A stretch of DNA of 64,000 nt. It comes from Prolixibacteraceae bacterium (lineage in GTDB: Bacteria > Bacteroidota > Bacteroidia > Bacteroidales > Prolixibacteraceae). Below are positions 1-9,696 of the stretch, in pieces. The stretch spans positions 372,001 through 436,000 of the forward strand of contig JAQUIJ010000001.1 in NCBI GenBank assembly GCA_028683385.1, written 5' to 3'. Made by a program: the position numbers and the translations under genes. Numbering within the stretch: the first letter of the stretch is position 1; each line of letters opens with the position of its first letter. The notes beneath the pieces were generated by a model, which was not told the origin of the DNA, searched no databases, and saw nothing but the letters and a program-made list of their open reading frames with translations.

Positions 1-759
1 GTCAGAGAACGACCATGCAAAAGATTTTCCACCAGGAATAACAATACCTTTGGAAATTTCAGCATGAACCAAAGGCTGATCTTTGCAATAAATAAGCGTT
101 TCGCAGGATTTAAAAAGGAGCAGTTTTTCTTCAAGCTTTTCCTGATGCGATTTAAAGTTTTCCTGATGTGCTTCGCCAATATTGGTTAATATGCCAACGA
201 TTGGCCTGATAATTTCGAATAAGTTCTGCATTTCGCCTGGCTTCGAGATTCCAGCCTCAAAAATGGCCAGTTCGTAATCGGGTCGAAGGTTCCAAACCGA
301 CAACGGAACGCCAACCTGCGAATTATAACTTTTCGGACTCCGGAGAACAGCCCGGTCATGCAGTAAATCGAACAGCCATTCCTTAACAATCGTTTTCCCG
401 TTACTCCCGGTAATTCCTACAACCGGAATATTAAACTGAGAACGATGCCATTCCGCCAGCTTTTGCAAGGCTTTCAGCGTATCAGCAACGACTATAAAAC
501 TGCAATTGGTATAATTTTGGTATTCATCCAAATAATCAGAAACGACAAAAACCCGTACACCCAAATGAATCAGGTCAGGAATGTAATGGTGTCCATCATT
601 CCGTTCACTCTTCAGCGCAAAAAAAGCACTCGCAACAGGATCAAAAATAGTTCGGCTATCAATAGAAATGGATGAAATAAAAATATCAGAACCGTTTTCA
701 TCCGATTGTAACTTTCCGTCAACAACCGATGAAATCTGAGAAACAGATAAAGTTGGCAT
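1..759 (-). CDS. murF: UDP-MurNAc-tripeptide--D-Ala-D-Ala ligase (MurF), 3' part outside window
   Basis: MurF adds D-Ala-D-Ala to UDP-MurNAc-tripeptide in the cytoplasmic stage of peptidoglycan synthesis. The first 253 codons are present and the gene runs off the left edge. Translation from the ATG at 759 shows the Mur ligase ATP-binding loop GITGSNGKT, followed by NSQVGVPLS and GEAHQENF, all typical of MurF. The N-terminal substrate domain begins [13 protein letters not shown]. The ATG shares one base with the tdk stop codon (TAATG), so translation is probably coupled to tdk. In many Bacteroidota this protein continues into an alanine racemase domain (MurF-Alr fusion); that half would lie outside the window and cannot be confirmed. 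Confidence 0.93.
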   Translation of the reverse strand, partial: MPTLSVSQISSVVDGKLQSDENGSDIFISSISIDSRTIFDPVASAFFALKSERNDGHHYIPDLIHLGVRVFVVSDYLDEYQNYTNCSFIVVADTLKALQKLAEWHRSQFNIPVVGITGSNGKTIVKEWLFDLLHDRAVLRSPKSYNSQVGVPLSVWNLRPDYELAIFEAGISKPGEMQNLFEIIRPIVGILTNIGEAHQENFKSHQEKLEEKLLLFKSCETLIYCKDQPLVHAEISKGIVIPGGKSFAWSFSD

Positions 760-1334
760 TAGCGGGTTGCTTTAGTAAAACAGGAGCGGCACAAAGGTTC
801 GTACTCATCTTTTTCGCCAAGCAAAACCAATTTATCGGCAGTTGACAAGCGGTGCGAAAATTGGGCTACATCACCACATCGCATGCAAATCGCATGAACT
901 TTAGTAATGTGATCGGCAACAGCCATCAGTCCGGGAATTGGTCCAAATGGTTTTCCTTTGAAATCCATATCCAGTCCGGCAATAATAACCCGAATGCCCA
1001 TATTTGCTAAAGAGATCGTTACATCGATCAGGCCATTGTCGAAAAATTGAGCTTCGTCAATGCCAATCACATCGACATCTCCACTCAAAAGCATAATATT
1101 TCCTGAACTTTCAACCGGAGTGCTGAGAATTGAATTCTCATCATGCGAAACGACCTCAGATAATGAATAACGCGTGTCAATTGCCGGCTTAAAGATTTCA
1201 ACCTTTAATCGAGCAATCTTGGCTCGTTTCAATCGCCTGATCAATTCCTCCGTTTTTCCTGAAAACATTGAACCTGCAATAACTTCAATACTACCAGTTT
1301 TTTTTTGTCGGTCAATTCCCCTTTCGATAAACAT
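759..1334 (-). CDS. tdk: Thymidine kinase
   Basis: Type II thymidine kinase, which phosphorylates thymidine to dTMP in the pyrimidine salvage pathway. The 191-residue length is normal for the family. The P-loop GSMFSGKT lies at residues 21-28, a DEAQF Walker-B-like motif follows in the middle, and the zinc site is formed by CMRC and CRSC near the C terminus. It is the upstream partner of murF, overlapping its start by one base. The ATG at 1334 lies in a divergent gap with the acidic protein gene to the right. Confidence 0.95.
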   Translation of the reverse strand: MFIERGIDRQKKTGSIEVIAGSMFSGKTEELIRRLKRAKIARLKVEIFKPAIDTRYSLSEVVSHDENSILSTPVESSGNIMLLSGDVDVIGIDEAQFFDNGLIDVTISLANMGIRVIIAGLDMDFKGKPFGPIPGLMAVADHITKVHAICMRCGDVAQFSHRLSTADKLVLLGEKDEYEPLCRSCFTKATR

Positions 1335-1501
1335 GTATGTGATTTGCTAAAGATTTTTGTACTTTTACGTTACTTGAATTTCGGCATCAGCGCAGAACCC
1401 AATTGTTCGCGAAGATGTATTCCGGTATTGAAAACAAAGGTAAATTTAAATCTTTACCATTAAAAACCAGATTGAATTACCGATTAAAATCAGAAATAAA
1501 A

Positions 1502-2539
1502 ATGGACAAACGAAAATTGATCCAGATCATCGAAAAAGAACTGGAAGAACTAAAAGTATTATCTGAAGAAGTTGCAGAAGACGAGAACGATATCTCTCTG
1601 ATTATTGGACTCGCCATTAGTAAATCCCGACTTCTGTGCCAGGAATTTGAATTATTACGTGAACTTTCGGCAAAGAACTTTGCAATACCAACGGATGATT
1701 CGTCAGAAGAAAATGAAGTTGACGAAGACGAAATTTCAGATATAAGCATTTCCGATCCTGAGCTCGAAATTGTGAATTTCGAGGAACAAGAATTGGATGA
1801 AGCTCCGGAACCTGACGAAGATGATATTGATCAACCAAGTTTCGCCGAAGAAAGCGAAGAAGAGTTTCAAGAAGATGAAATAATCCTTGAAGATTCGGAA
1901 GATGATTTGACAGACGATGAAGATCAGGATGAAAATGATATAGACTTTATTGAGGAAGAAATTGAAGAAGAAGGATTAATCGAATTTGGTGAAAACGATT
2001 CTGATAACAGCGAAGAAAATGAAGAAGAGGACGAGTCGCAGCCCGAATCGAACATTGAACCTACCGAGCTAAATACTGATCCACAGACTGGAGTTCGCGA
2101 AATTTACATCGATGATATGGAAGAAGACGATCTCGAACCCATCAAGATCGACCCTGTTCCGGATGTTACTGAACGACCTGTTATGCGCGAAATACCAAAA
2201 CCTGAAGAATTGATTCAGGAGAAACTAATTATTGAGGAACCATCAGCTAAAGATAAGTCGCTAAACGCTACCATTGGTGAAACCAAATCAACAGAACCTT
2301 TGTTGCCAAATGGGTCGATAACAAGCTTGCGGGCTGCAATAGGACTAAACGATCGTTTCCTTTTCATCCGCGAAATATTCGGCAACAATACCGATAAATA
2401 CAATTCAATTATCGACCAGTTGGACAAGCTCGAAAACCAGCAACAAGCTGTTGAACTCCTGAAAGCGAACATTACGCTCCAGAAGAACGAAACCAGCATG
2501 AAATTCGTCGATCTGTTAAAACGGCGTTTCAGCAAATAA
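1502..2539 (+). CDS. Conserved acidic protein of unknown function
   Basis: A 345-residue protein with no recognised enzymatic domain. Three parts are visible: a charged N-terminal helix (MDKRKLIQIIEKELEELK), a long Glu/Asp-rich low-complexity middle (about residues 70-215), and an ordered C-terminal segment of about 60 residues with SLRAAIGLNDRFLFIREIFG. That C-terminal block resembles a segment I know from Bacteroidota hypothetical proteins near tdk or rsmI (recalled, not searched). The reading frame is open upstream to 1403, but I prefer the ATG at 1502 because the protein-like acidic/helical sequence starts there and the upstream extension looks like non-coding leader. The middle is probably disordered. 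A role cannot be given. Confidence 0.75.
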   Translation: MDKRKLIQIIEKELEELKVLSEEVAEDENDISLIIGLAISKSRLLCQEFELLRELSAKNFAIPTDDSSEENEVDEDEISDISISDPELEIVNFEEQELDEAPEPDEDDIDQPSFAEESEEEFQEDEIILEDSEDDLTDDEDQDENDIDFIEEEIEEEGLIEFGENDSDNSEENEEEDESQPESNIEPTELNTDPQTGVREIYIDDMEEDDLEPIKIDPVPDVTERPVMREIPKPEELIQEKLIIEEPSAKDKSLNATIGETKSTEPLLPNGSITSLRAAIGLNDRFLFIREIFGNNTDKYNSIIDQLDKLENQQQAVELLKANITLQKNETSMKFVDLLKRRFSK

Positions 2540-2554
2540 AACGATAAATTTCAT

Positions 2555-2604
2555 TCAGGAGTGATGGGGTGCTATCCAAAACTGCCATTGCTCCTGATTT
2601 TTTA
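2555..2604 (+). terminator. Intrinsic terminator after the acidic protein gene
   Basis: A 13-bp stem (2555-2567 with 2585-2597, two G-U pairs) is followed directly by a run of seven T. It lies 15 bases after the stop of the acidic gene and before rsmI. Confidence 0.7.
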
Positions 2605-2654
2605 TAAATATTTTCAGCAAATACACGGTCGATTTATTAAGACCTGCAAAAAAG

Positions 2655-3359
2655 ATGGGTAAATTATTTTTAGTTCCAACCCCAATAGGTAATCTCGAAG
2701 ACATGACACTTCGGGGAATCCGTATTTTAAAAGAAGTTGATGTAATTTTAGCTGAAGACACACGCACTTCATCCAAGCTGCTTGATCACTTCGAAATCAA
2801 AAACAAGCTGATATCGCATCACAAGTTCAACGAACACAAAACAGTTGAAATGATAGCCCGGCAAATTGAAGATGGGAAAAATGTTGCCCTGATTTCGGAT
2901 GCCGGAACTCCTGGCATAAGTGATCCTGGCTTTTTGCTGGTTAGAACCTGCCTTGAAAAAGAAATTGAAGTGGAATGTTTGCCTGGTGCAACTGCTTTGA
3001 TTCCAGCTTTAGTCAATTCCGGATTTCCAACCGACCGATTTACATTCGAAGGTTTTCTTCCGCAGAAAAAAGGCAGGCAAAAAAAAATCAAGGAGCTGGT
3101 CACAGAACCCCGAACCATGATTTTTTATGAATCGCCGTATCGGTTGGTTAAAAGCCTGGAACAGTTTGCCGAATTTCTTGGACCTGACAGAAGAGCATCT
3201 GTTTCGCGCGAACTATCAAAGTTCTTCGAAGAAAACCGTAGAGGGACACTTGCCGAACTCATCGAATATTTTAGTTCAAAAACCATCAAAGGTGAAATTG
3301 TAATTGTTCTCGAAGGTTACGCTACGGATAAAGCCAATAAAGACGAAGACGACGAATGA
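2655..3359 (+). CDS. rsmI: 16S rRNA (cytidine(1402)-2'-O)-methyltransferase RsmI
   Basis: RsmI methylates the ribose of C1402 in the decoding centre of 16S rRNA, using SAM. The N terminus LFLVPTPIGNLEDMTLR and the AEDTRTS motif are diagnostic, followed by ISDAGTPGISDPG and the LPGATALIPAL loop of the tetrapyrrole-methylase fold. At 234 residues it is slightly shorter than enterobacterial RsmI (about 286), which is usual in Bacteroidota, where the C-terminal extension is reduced. The last four bases overlap the start of the next gene (ATGA), indicating a two-gene operon. Confidence 0.95.
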   Translation: MGKLFLVPTPIGNLEDMTLRGIRILKEVDVILAEDTRTSSKLLDHFEIKNKLISHHKFNEHKTVEMIARQIEDGKNVALISDAGTPGISDPGFLLVRTCLEKEIEVECLPGATALIPALVNSGFPTDRFTFEGFLPQKKGRQKKIKELVTEPRTMIFYESPYRLVKSLEQFAEFLGPDRRASVSRELSKFFEENRRGTLAELIEYFSSKTIKGEIVIVLEGYATDKANKDEDDE

Positions 3360-4108
3360 GAATCTACGATCACCTGTTCTTTGATTTGGACAATACGCTC
3401 TGGGATTTTACGACCAATTCCCGGCTAGCAATGGAACAAACCCTGATACAAAATGGGCTCATCGCCAAACTTCCTTCATTCGGTGTTTTTTTTGAAGTTT
3501 ACGAGCGGATCAACCATTCGCTTTGGAGCGACTATCACACGAAAAAAATTACCAAACAAAACCTTATTGTTGAACGGTTTTCCAGATCGATGCAAGCATT
3601 TGGCATTGATGATTACAACTGGATTGAATTAAATAGCCTTTACCTTGAGAACATGGCTCTTCAAACCCAATTATTTCCGGGCACCTTGGAAACACTCACT
3701 ACTCTAAAATCTAAGGGATACCAAATGCACATCATTACAAACGGGTTCAAAGAAGTACAATATTCAAAACTTTTTAATTGCGGGTTAGCCAGATTTTTCA
3801 CCAAAGTATTTATTTCAGAAGAAGTTAAGACTACAAAACCGCACCGGGAAATTTTTGAACATGCCTTGAAATCAACCAATGCTTCTAAAAAAAGAAGCAT
3901 AATGATTGGCGACTCCTGGGAGACTGATATAACAGGAGCACTCGAATTCGGAATGGATCAAATCATGTTTTTAAACCACGGGCAAAATACTGTTCCAGAA
4001 TCAGTAAAATTGCTCAAACTTACCTCCAATGCAACATTTCTGGAACTAAAACCGCGCACCAAGACCTATTTTATTGATGAAATTATTGGGTTAGGTGAAC
4101 TTTTGTAA
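3356..4108 (+). CDS. HAD-family YjjG-type (pyrimidine) nucleotidase
   Basis: A 250-residue haloacid-dehalogenase-fold hydrolase of the YjjG subgroup, which dephosphorylates non-canonical pyrimidine nucleotides (family knowledge). Motif I DLDNTLWDF is near residue 10, motif II is HIITNGF, and motif III/IV is K(TTKPHREIF) with IGDSWETD. A helical cap domain lies between motifs I and II. The ATG overlaps the rsmI stop by 4 bases. Exact substrate is not readable from sequence; a general phosphatase is the alternative. Confidence 0.85.
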   Translation: MRIYDHLFFDLDNTLWDFTTNSRLAMEQTLIQNGLIAKLPSFGVFFEVYERINHSLWSDYHTKKITKQNLIVERFSRSMQAFGIDDYNWIELNSLYLENMALQTQLFPGTLETLTTLKSKGYQMHIITNGFKEVQYSKLFNCGLARFFTKVFISEEVKTTKPHREIFEHALKSTNASKKRSIMIGDSWETDITGALEFGMDQIMFLNHGQNTVPESVKLLKLTSNATFLELKPRTKTYFIDEIIGLGELL

Positions 4109-4228
4109 TTTATATTAATTCTAAACAACCCGAGCAAACATATACAAATGTCTATATAACAATCTACAAGACAAGATATTAAAAACACGATCAGATATAA
4201 AAACAGAAATCTTAACATTTAATATTTG

Positions 4229-4241
4229 TTAACACTGTTAA
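4229..4241. promoter_or_regulatory. TTAACA/TGTTAA palindrome upstream of SusC1
   Basis: TTAACACTGTTAA is a perfect 6+1+6 palindrome. A further TTAACA half-site at 4212-4217 pairs with TGTTAA at 4227-4232. The cluster lies about 55 bases upstream of the candidate -33 element, so it could be an activator site; the AT-rich setting means chance cannot be excluded. Confidence 0.3.
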
Positions 4242-4295
4242 AATATGTCAATATTTATCTTTATAGATTAATCATCCTATCCACATTTTTCTAAA

Positions 4296-4329
4296 TTTGT
4301 CTTTCCAATAAAGTATTGCAATAAACTTG
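4296..4329 (+). promoter_or_regulatory. Candidate promoter of the first SusC/SusD operon
   Basis: TTTG at 4296-4299 and TAAACTTG at 4322-4329, separated by 22 bases. This matches the Bacteroidota pattern (-33 TTTG, -7 TAnnTTTG) with one mismatch. Transcription would start near 4336, giving an unusually long leader of about 170 bases. Confidence 0.4.
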
Positions 4330-4341
4330 GAGCTTTACTTT

Positions 4342-4412
4342 ACTGAAAAGGGGGGGTATAAAAAATTTCAGTGGAATTTCCCGAGAATTTGATTTGGGGG
4401 AATCAAATTCTC
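4342..4412 (+). promoter_or_regulatory. Two hairpins with G-rich loops in the SusC1 leader
   Basis: First hairpin: ACTGAAA at 4342-4348 pairs with TTTCAGT at 4366-4372, and its loop holds seven consecutive G (4350-4356). Second hairpin: a perfect 12-bp stem, 4383-4394 with 4401-4412, loop TGGGGG. No T run follows the second stem directly, so it is not a standard terminator. Both lie inside the predicted 5' leader, about 100-170 bases before the SusC start codon, and the rest of 4109-4509 shows no gene. Confidence 0.6.
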
Positions 4413-4509
4413 AAGAATGAAGTGTTTTTGAAGGGGAAGTTTTAATTGAAGTTTTCCAGCCTAGTTTTTCATTAAAAATTGATGCTGTTTAATTTTAAAT
4501 TTATTTTAC

Positions 4510-7500
4510 ATGAAAAAAATCGCGTTATTGCTTGCATTCTTTGCAATTGGGTTGCAGGTTCTCATGGCCCAAACCAAGGAGATCTCAGGCACAGTAACCT
4601 CCGCCGACGATGGAGGTTTAATCCCTGGGGTTTCTGTTTCTGTGAAAGGAACAACGTTAGGAACTATCACCGACATGGATGGTGCGTTCAGACTGAAAGT
4701 TCCTCAAGATGCTAAAACTCTTACATTCAGCTTTGTAGGAATGGCTTCTCAAGATGTTGCTATTGGTACTCAATCAACATTTAAAATTAAACTATCTTCA
4801 GAAAACATTTCTGTTGATGAAGTGGTCGTTACTGCACTCGGTATTTCCCGTGATAAAAAATCATTAGGGTATTCCAGTCAAAATGTAAAAGAGGACCAAA
4901 TTTCCACCGTTAAGGCTAGTAACTTCATGAATTCTCTTTCCGGAAAAGTTGCCGGTGTTCAGATCAAGAAGAGTAATAACATGGGAGGATCAACCAACGT
5001 TGTTATGCGTGGAAACAAATCGCTGACAAATAACAATCAGGTACTTTATGTTGTAGATGGTGTTCCGATTAATAATGAGATTGGAAGTTACTCCAGCCAG
5101 AGTACTGGTGCAACCGGATATGATTATGGTAATGCTGCTTCTGACGTTAACCCTGACGATATTGAATCGATTAACGTACTGAAAGGTTCTGCTGCTACAG
5201 CTCTTTATGGCTCACGCGCATCTGGTGGTGTAATCATGATTACTACCAAAAAAGGTACTGTTGGTAAAAAAGGCATTGGCGTTACTGTTAACACCAATAT
5301 CGCTTTCAAAAGCATTGACAAATCAACGTTCCCAACCTATCAGCAACAATATGGTGCTGGTTATGGTAATTTCTATGGTCCTAATGGAGATGGATGGTTT
5401 GAAAGACGTGATGCTAATGGCGTAACCCAATCGGACGATTCAAAAAACTTCGACTGGGTTCCAACAACAGAGGATGGATCATACGGAGCAAAATTTGATG
5501 GACACCCCGTTTACGGATGGTATTCAGTTGACCCTGAATCACCTTGGTATAAACAAACAAAACCTTGGGAGGCTGCAAAGAATGGTCCAATTACTTTCTT
5601 TGAAAAGCCAATAACTTATACCAATACCGTTTCGATTGACAATGCTTCCGATAATGGAACAATGAGGATGTCGTATACCAATTTCAAAACATCTGATTTG
5701 ATGCCGAACAGTGACTTGCATAAGGATAACTTTTTAGTGAACGGATCATGGAATGTCACTAAAAAACTGACAGCAACAGCCACTGCAAACTTCACACGCC
5801 AGGCTGCTACTGGACGTCCTTCAACCGGATATAGCGACAATATTGTTTCAAACATGCGTCAGTGGTATCAAACCAACATGGATTATGCTGATCAGAAAAC
5901 AGCTTATTTCGCAACAAAAAGAAACTTAACCTGGAACTACAACTCGGCTCTGAATTACCCTATTTATACCGACAACCCTTACTGGCAGCGTTACGAAAAC
6001 TACGAAAATGACAGTAGAAATCGTATTGTAGGTAATATGGCCTTGAATTATAAAGTCACCAATTGGTTAGATGCTTACGCTCGTGTTTCGGTTGACGATT
6101 ACGCTGAAAAACAAGAAGAAAGAAGAGCTGTAGGTAGTATTGGTACAGCGTTTGGCGTTAGCCGTGCTACACAGAAATCAGGTTATATGAGAAGGGACAT
6201 TACCTTCAGTGAGTATAACTATGATTTTATGTTGAAATTTAATAAAGCTATCAATGAAGATTTCAACCTTAGCGGAATCTTAGGTGCTACCGAACGTAGA
6301 ACAAACTTATCAAGATTATCAAGCTCAACCAATGGAGGTTTATCAGTAGCAGGTATCTATTCATTACAGAATAGTGTCAGCGCTCTTCCTTTCCCGGTTG
6401 AATATGAATCAAAAATTGGTGTTCGTGGTCTTTACGCAAGCGTATCTTTAGGATACAAGAACACGTTATTCCTTGATGGAACTTTCAGACAAGATCATGC
6501 CTCTACACTTCCTGAAGGAAAAAGTACCTATTATTACCCATCAATCACAGGTGCATTTGTATTCTCAGAAGTTGTGAAACAAAACTGGTTATCGTTTGGT
6601 AAAGTTCGCTTGAACTATGCCGTAGTTGGTAACCTTGCCGGATTTGACCAATTACTTGATAAATACAACGTAAATACACCTTTCGTTGGAGCTAGCTATT
6701 CACTACCAAGCACCAAAAACAACCCAAATCTTAAAAACGAAAGTACAAAATCACTTGAAGGTGGTCTTGAAATGTCGTTCCTGAACAAACGTGTTGGTTT
6801 TGATCTTGCAGTGTATAAAACAAACTCAATGGATCAAATCATGCCTGTTACTTTAAGCCAGACAACAGGGTACAACTTCATGTATGTAAATGCCGGTGAA
6901 ATTGAAAATAAAGGTATCGAGCTTACATTGAATGGTTCTCCAGTAAGAAGTAAAAATTTCAACTGGGACATTAATGTAAACTTTGCTACAAACCGGAATA
7001 AAGTTGTTTCTCTGTACCCAGGAATTGAAAATCTTCAGTTAGGTTCATTCCAGGGTGGTGTAACTTTAAATGCAACGGTAGGCGAACCTTATGGCGTATT
7101 AAAAGGAAAAGATTATACCTATGATGCCAATGGCCAGATTATCATCAATGCCAAAACTGGAATTCCTGTTAAAACTTCTACAGCTACATCAAATTTGGGC
7201 AATGTAAATCCAGATTGGACCGGAGGTATTACAAATACATTTAGTTACAAAGGTGTTTCATTCAGCTTCCTGATTGATATGCAGAAAGGTGGAAGTATTT
7301 ATTCTTTGGATATGTATTACGGTCTGTACACAGGTCTCTATCCTGAAACAGTATTCACTAACGATTTAGGTAATCCTGTTCGTGACCCACTTGTTGGAAC
7401 TCCAGGTAATTATGCAGCTAACAGTGGTGGTTACATCATCGAAGGAGTAAATGTTGCAAATGGAGTTAGTACACCAAACAAAACCCGTATTGATGCTTCA

Positions 7501-7800
7501 ACATCTGATTTTGGATTTGGTACAGCTGCACGTCCTCACAGAGACTTTGTATATGATGCTTCATTCATCAAGCTAAGAGAAGTTTCTCTTTCATATAATA
7601 TACCATCTGCTCTTCTAACTAAATTACTTGTGAAAAGCGCTACCGTAAGTTTTGTTGGATCAAACCTTTGGATCATTCACAAAAACCTACCATATGCCGA
7701 TCCTGAAGCAGGTCTTTCAGCAGGTAATATTCAGGGATATTCCGTAGGATCACTGCCTGGTACACGTGATTTTGGTTTCAACCTCAAATTCAACTTCTAA
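4510..7800 (+). CDS. SusC/RagA-family TonB-linked outer-membrane protein (SusC1)
   Basis: A TonB-dependent outer-membrane transporter of 1096 residues, the barrel half of a SusCD pair. In order: signal peptide (MKKIALLLAFF to VLMAQ, about 1-21), a CarboxypepD_reg-like domain (about 22-100, with GVSVSVKGTT and FSFVGM), the SusC motif DEVVVTALG near 104-112, a plug domain (ADDIESINVLKG-like segment, ALYGSRASGGV), then a 22-strand-type beta barrel ending in FGFNLKFNF with the terminal aromatic. Ten bases separate it from its SusD partner. The body is closest to SusC3 (57820-61146), but the first ~110 residues match SusC2 (9697-12891). The substrate is unknown; no glycosidase or sulfatase is nearby. 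Confidence 0.95.
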   Translation: MKKIALLLAFFAIGLQVLMAQTKEISGTVTSADDGGLIPGVSVSVKGTTLGTITDMDGAFRLKVPQDAKTLTFSFVGMASQDVAIGTQSTFKIKLSSENISVDEVVVTALGISRDKKSLGYSSQNVKEDQISTVKASNFMNSLSGKVAGVQIKKSNNMGGSTNVVMRGNKSLTNNNQVLYVVDGVPINNEIGSYSSQSTGATGYDYGNAASDVNPDDIESINVLKGSAATALYGSRASGGVIMITTKKGTVGKKGIGVTVNTNIAFKSIDKSTFPTYQQQYGAGYGNFYGPNGDGWFERRDANGVTQSDDSKNFDWVPTTEDGSYGAKFDGHPVYGWYSVDPESPWYKQTKPWEAAKNGPITFFEKPITYTNTVSIDNASDNGTMRMSYTNFKTSDLMPNSDLHKDNFLVNGSWNVTKKLTATATANFTRQAATGRPSTGYSDNIVSNMRQWYQTNMDYADQKTAYFATKRNLTWNYNSALNYPIYTDNPYWQRYENYENDSRNRIVGNMALNYKVTNWLDAYARVSVDDYAEKQEERRAVGSIGTAFGVSRATQKSGYMRRDITFSEYNYDFMLKFNKAINEDFNLSGILGATERRTNLSRLSSSTNGGLSVAGIYSLQNSVSALPFPVEYESKIGVRGLYASVSLGYKNTLFLDGTFRQDHASTLPEGKSTYYYPSITGAFVFSEVVKQNWLSFGKVRLNYAVVGNLAGFDQLLDKYNVNTPFVGASYSLPSTKNNPNLKNESTKSLEGGLEMSFLNKRVGFDLAVYKTNSMDQIMPVTLSQTTGYNFMYVNAGEIENKGIELTLNGSPVRSKNFNWDINVNFATNRNKVVSLYPGIENLQLGSFQGGVTLNATVGEPYGVLKGKDYTYDANGQIIINAKTGIPVKTSTATSNLGNVNPDWTGGITNTFSYKGVSFSFLIDMQKGGSIYSLDMYYGLYTGLYPETVFTNDLGNPVRDPLVGTPGNYAANSGGYIIEGVNVANGVSTPNKTRIDASTSDFGFGTAARPHRDFVYDASFIKLREVSLSYNIPSALLTKLLVKSATVSFVGSNLWIIHKNLPYADPEAGLSAGNIQGYSVGSLPGTRDFGFNLKFNF

Positions 7801-7810
7801 TCTTCGAAAC

Positions 7811-9277
7811 ATGAAAAAGATACTTATCATTTTAATGGTCTTTTTGATGGCGTTTAGTGCCTGTCAAAAGCTTGAAGACCTCAATAAAAACACCAAAGAT
7901 TTCACCGCGGTACCTGGAGAAGGAATTTACAATGGAGCGATTCGTAGCCTTCTGAACCAGCTTTATACGTTCAACGTAAACAACAACAATGTCCAGTTGT
8001 ATATGCAGTATTTTGCTGAGACCACTTATCCTGACGAAAGCCGTTATGATATGGTTACCCGTCCGGTTCCAGCAAATCATGCGAATACTCTTTACAGAAC
8101 TGTTTTGATGAACCTTAAGGATGCTTCAAATGTACTTTCAGCAGCACCGCTTGGGGGTATTGATGCCAAACAAAGGAAAAATCAACTTGCCATTATCGAA
8201 ATCGTATCCGTTTTCACTTGGAGCAATTTGGTTGAAACCTTTGGTGACATGCCATATAGCGAAGCGTTGGATTTTAGTATACCATCACCAAAATACGATG
8301 ATGCCTTTACAATCTACAAAGCCCTCATTACCCGTCTTGATGCTGCCCTTGCAACTATGGATCCAGCTTTTGGTGGAATGGGTGCAGGTTACGACAACAT
8401 CTATGGTGGCGGTGTAGCCGGAACAGCTAAATGGATTCGGTTTGCCAATACATTGAAAATGAGAATGGGTTTGGTTCTTGCTGATAAAGATCCTGCTCTT
8501 TCAAAAACAATTGTTGATGCTGCCGAACCAAAAGCTTTTATTGCAGGCGACAAATGTGCATTGACTTATCTTTCAGCTTCACCAAACCAAAATCCGGTTT
8601 ATACTGAATTGGTTGTAAGTGGTCGATTTGACTTCGTTGTTACCAGTAGCATTACTGATCCAATGAACACATTAAATGACCCACGTCGTGCCTATTATCT
8701 GTGGACTACAGTTGATGGCGCTTATAAAGGTGGTGCTCAGGGTATGCCAAACTCATATGCTTCATTTACTCACGTAGATAACGCTAAGTTAAAATCTGAA
8801 AGAGAAGTTGTTGTGATGGATTATGCTGAAGCTGAATTCTTAAGGGCTGAAGCTGCTGCACGCGGTACTTATGCAGTTACTGATGCTGCGACTCACTACA
8901 ATAACGCAATCAAAGCTTCAATCACCTCTTGGGGTGGTACTGATGCTGAAGCCAATACTTACCTTGCCCAACCAGCTGTAGCTTATGCTACTGCCACTGG
9001 AACATGGCAACAAAAAATCGGGGAACAAGCTTATTATGCTTACTACATGCGCGGATTTACTTCATGGTTGACATGGAGAAGATTGGATTACCCACGCTTA
9101 AAAGCTGCAGAAAAGCACGTAGCCGAAGTTGCCGGTATCCCATTGCGCTATTCATATCCAGTTTCAGAACAGACCCTGAATGGTACTAACTATAAGGCTG
9201 CTGCTGCTGCTATTGGTGGTGATAATGCACTGACTAAATTATTCTGGGATTTACAAAGTTATGATTCTTTAAAATAG
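7811..9277 (+). CDS. SusD/RagB-family surface lipoprotein (SusD1, SusD-like_2 type)
   Basis: The substrate-capturing lid of SusC1, anchored to the outer membrane as a lipoprotein of 488 residues. The signal peptide ends in a lipobox with Cys18 (FSACQKLEDLN). The start at 7811 is chosen over an upstream in-frame start at 7766 because the lipoprotein signal begins there. Helical TPR-like segments include NQLAIIEIVSVFTWSNLVE and YYAYYMRGFTSWLTWRRLD, typical of the SusD-like_2 group. It is a paralogue of SusD3 (56324-57808), sharing KLEDLNKN and PDESRYDMVTR-type segments throughout. A terminator follows. Confidence 0.93.
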   Translation: MKKILIILMVFLMAFSACQKLEDLNKNTKDFTAVPGEGIYNGAIRSLLNQLYTFNVNNNNVQLYMQYFAETTYPDESRYDMVTRPVPANHANTLYRTVLMNLKDASNVLSAAPLGGIDAKQRKNQLAIIEIVSVFTWSNLVETFGDMPYSEALDFSIPSPKYDDAFTIYKALITRLDAALATMDPAFGGMGAGYDNIYGGGVAGTAKWIRFANTLKMRMGLVLADKDPALSKTIVDAAEPKAFIAGDKCALTYLSASPNQNPVYTELVVSGRFDFVVTSSITDPMNTLNDPRRAYYLWTTVDGAYKGGAQGMPNSYASFTHVDNAKLKSEREVVVMDYAEAEFLRAEAAARGTYAVTDAATHYNNAIKASITSWGGTDAEANTYLAQPAVAYATATGTWQQKIGEQAYYAYYMRGFTSWLTWRRLDYPRLKAAEKHVAEVAGIPLRYSYPVSEQTLNGTNYKAAAAAIGGDNALTKLFWDLQSYDSLK

Positions 9278-9315
9278 AGAATTTTCGTAAGATTCCAGTC
9301 GGAAACTTATAAGTT

Positions 9316-9352
9316 AAAGACCGTCACAATTCAATTTGTGGCGGTCTTTTTT
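9316..9352 (+). terminator. Intrinsic terminator of SusC1/SusD1 operon
   Basis: A 14-bp stem (9316-9329 with 9336-9349, one G-U pair), its 3' arm running into TTTTTT. It closes the first SusCD operon. The remaining stretch 9353-9696 is an AT-rich leader region without a gene; it holds a short hairpin CATTATCA/TGATAATG near 9614-9631 and no clear TTTG/TAnnTTTG promoter. Confidence 0.85.
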
Positions 9353-9696
9353 ATGTTGTTGCCTCGTGTTCTGATTTTCTTAAAATCCTGTATGCAAATT
9401 CTATGGAATTTATCTATATGAATTATAATCATAGTCTCCTGAGCCATCGTAATAGCAAAATAAACATGCAACTTCAATTTAAAAAAAAAACTCATCGTTA
9501 TATTTTATAGGATATTCGTCATTTTTTATACAATATGTATGATCTAAATTAACATTTTTTTACATTTATACATTAATTTAATTTAAAGTTCAAATAGTCA
9601 AAAGGTTCTATTTCATTATCAAATGATAATGAGGCTCTAGAAACAGCTCTAAGCCACAAAGTAATTTAATCAATGTTTAATTTAAAATGATTTTCT

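Noticed and set aside
4479-4715. Short open reading frame overlapping the SusC1 start
   Set aside because: It is out of frame with the clear SusC1 signal peptide and has no family features; a shadow of the leader and coding sequence.
7766-7810. Upstream extension of SusD1
   Set aside because: It would place 15 residues ahead of an intact lipoprotein signal peptide and overlap the SusC1 coding end; the ATG at 7811 fits the lipobox position.
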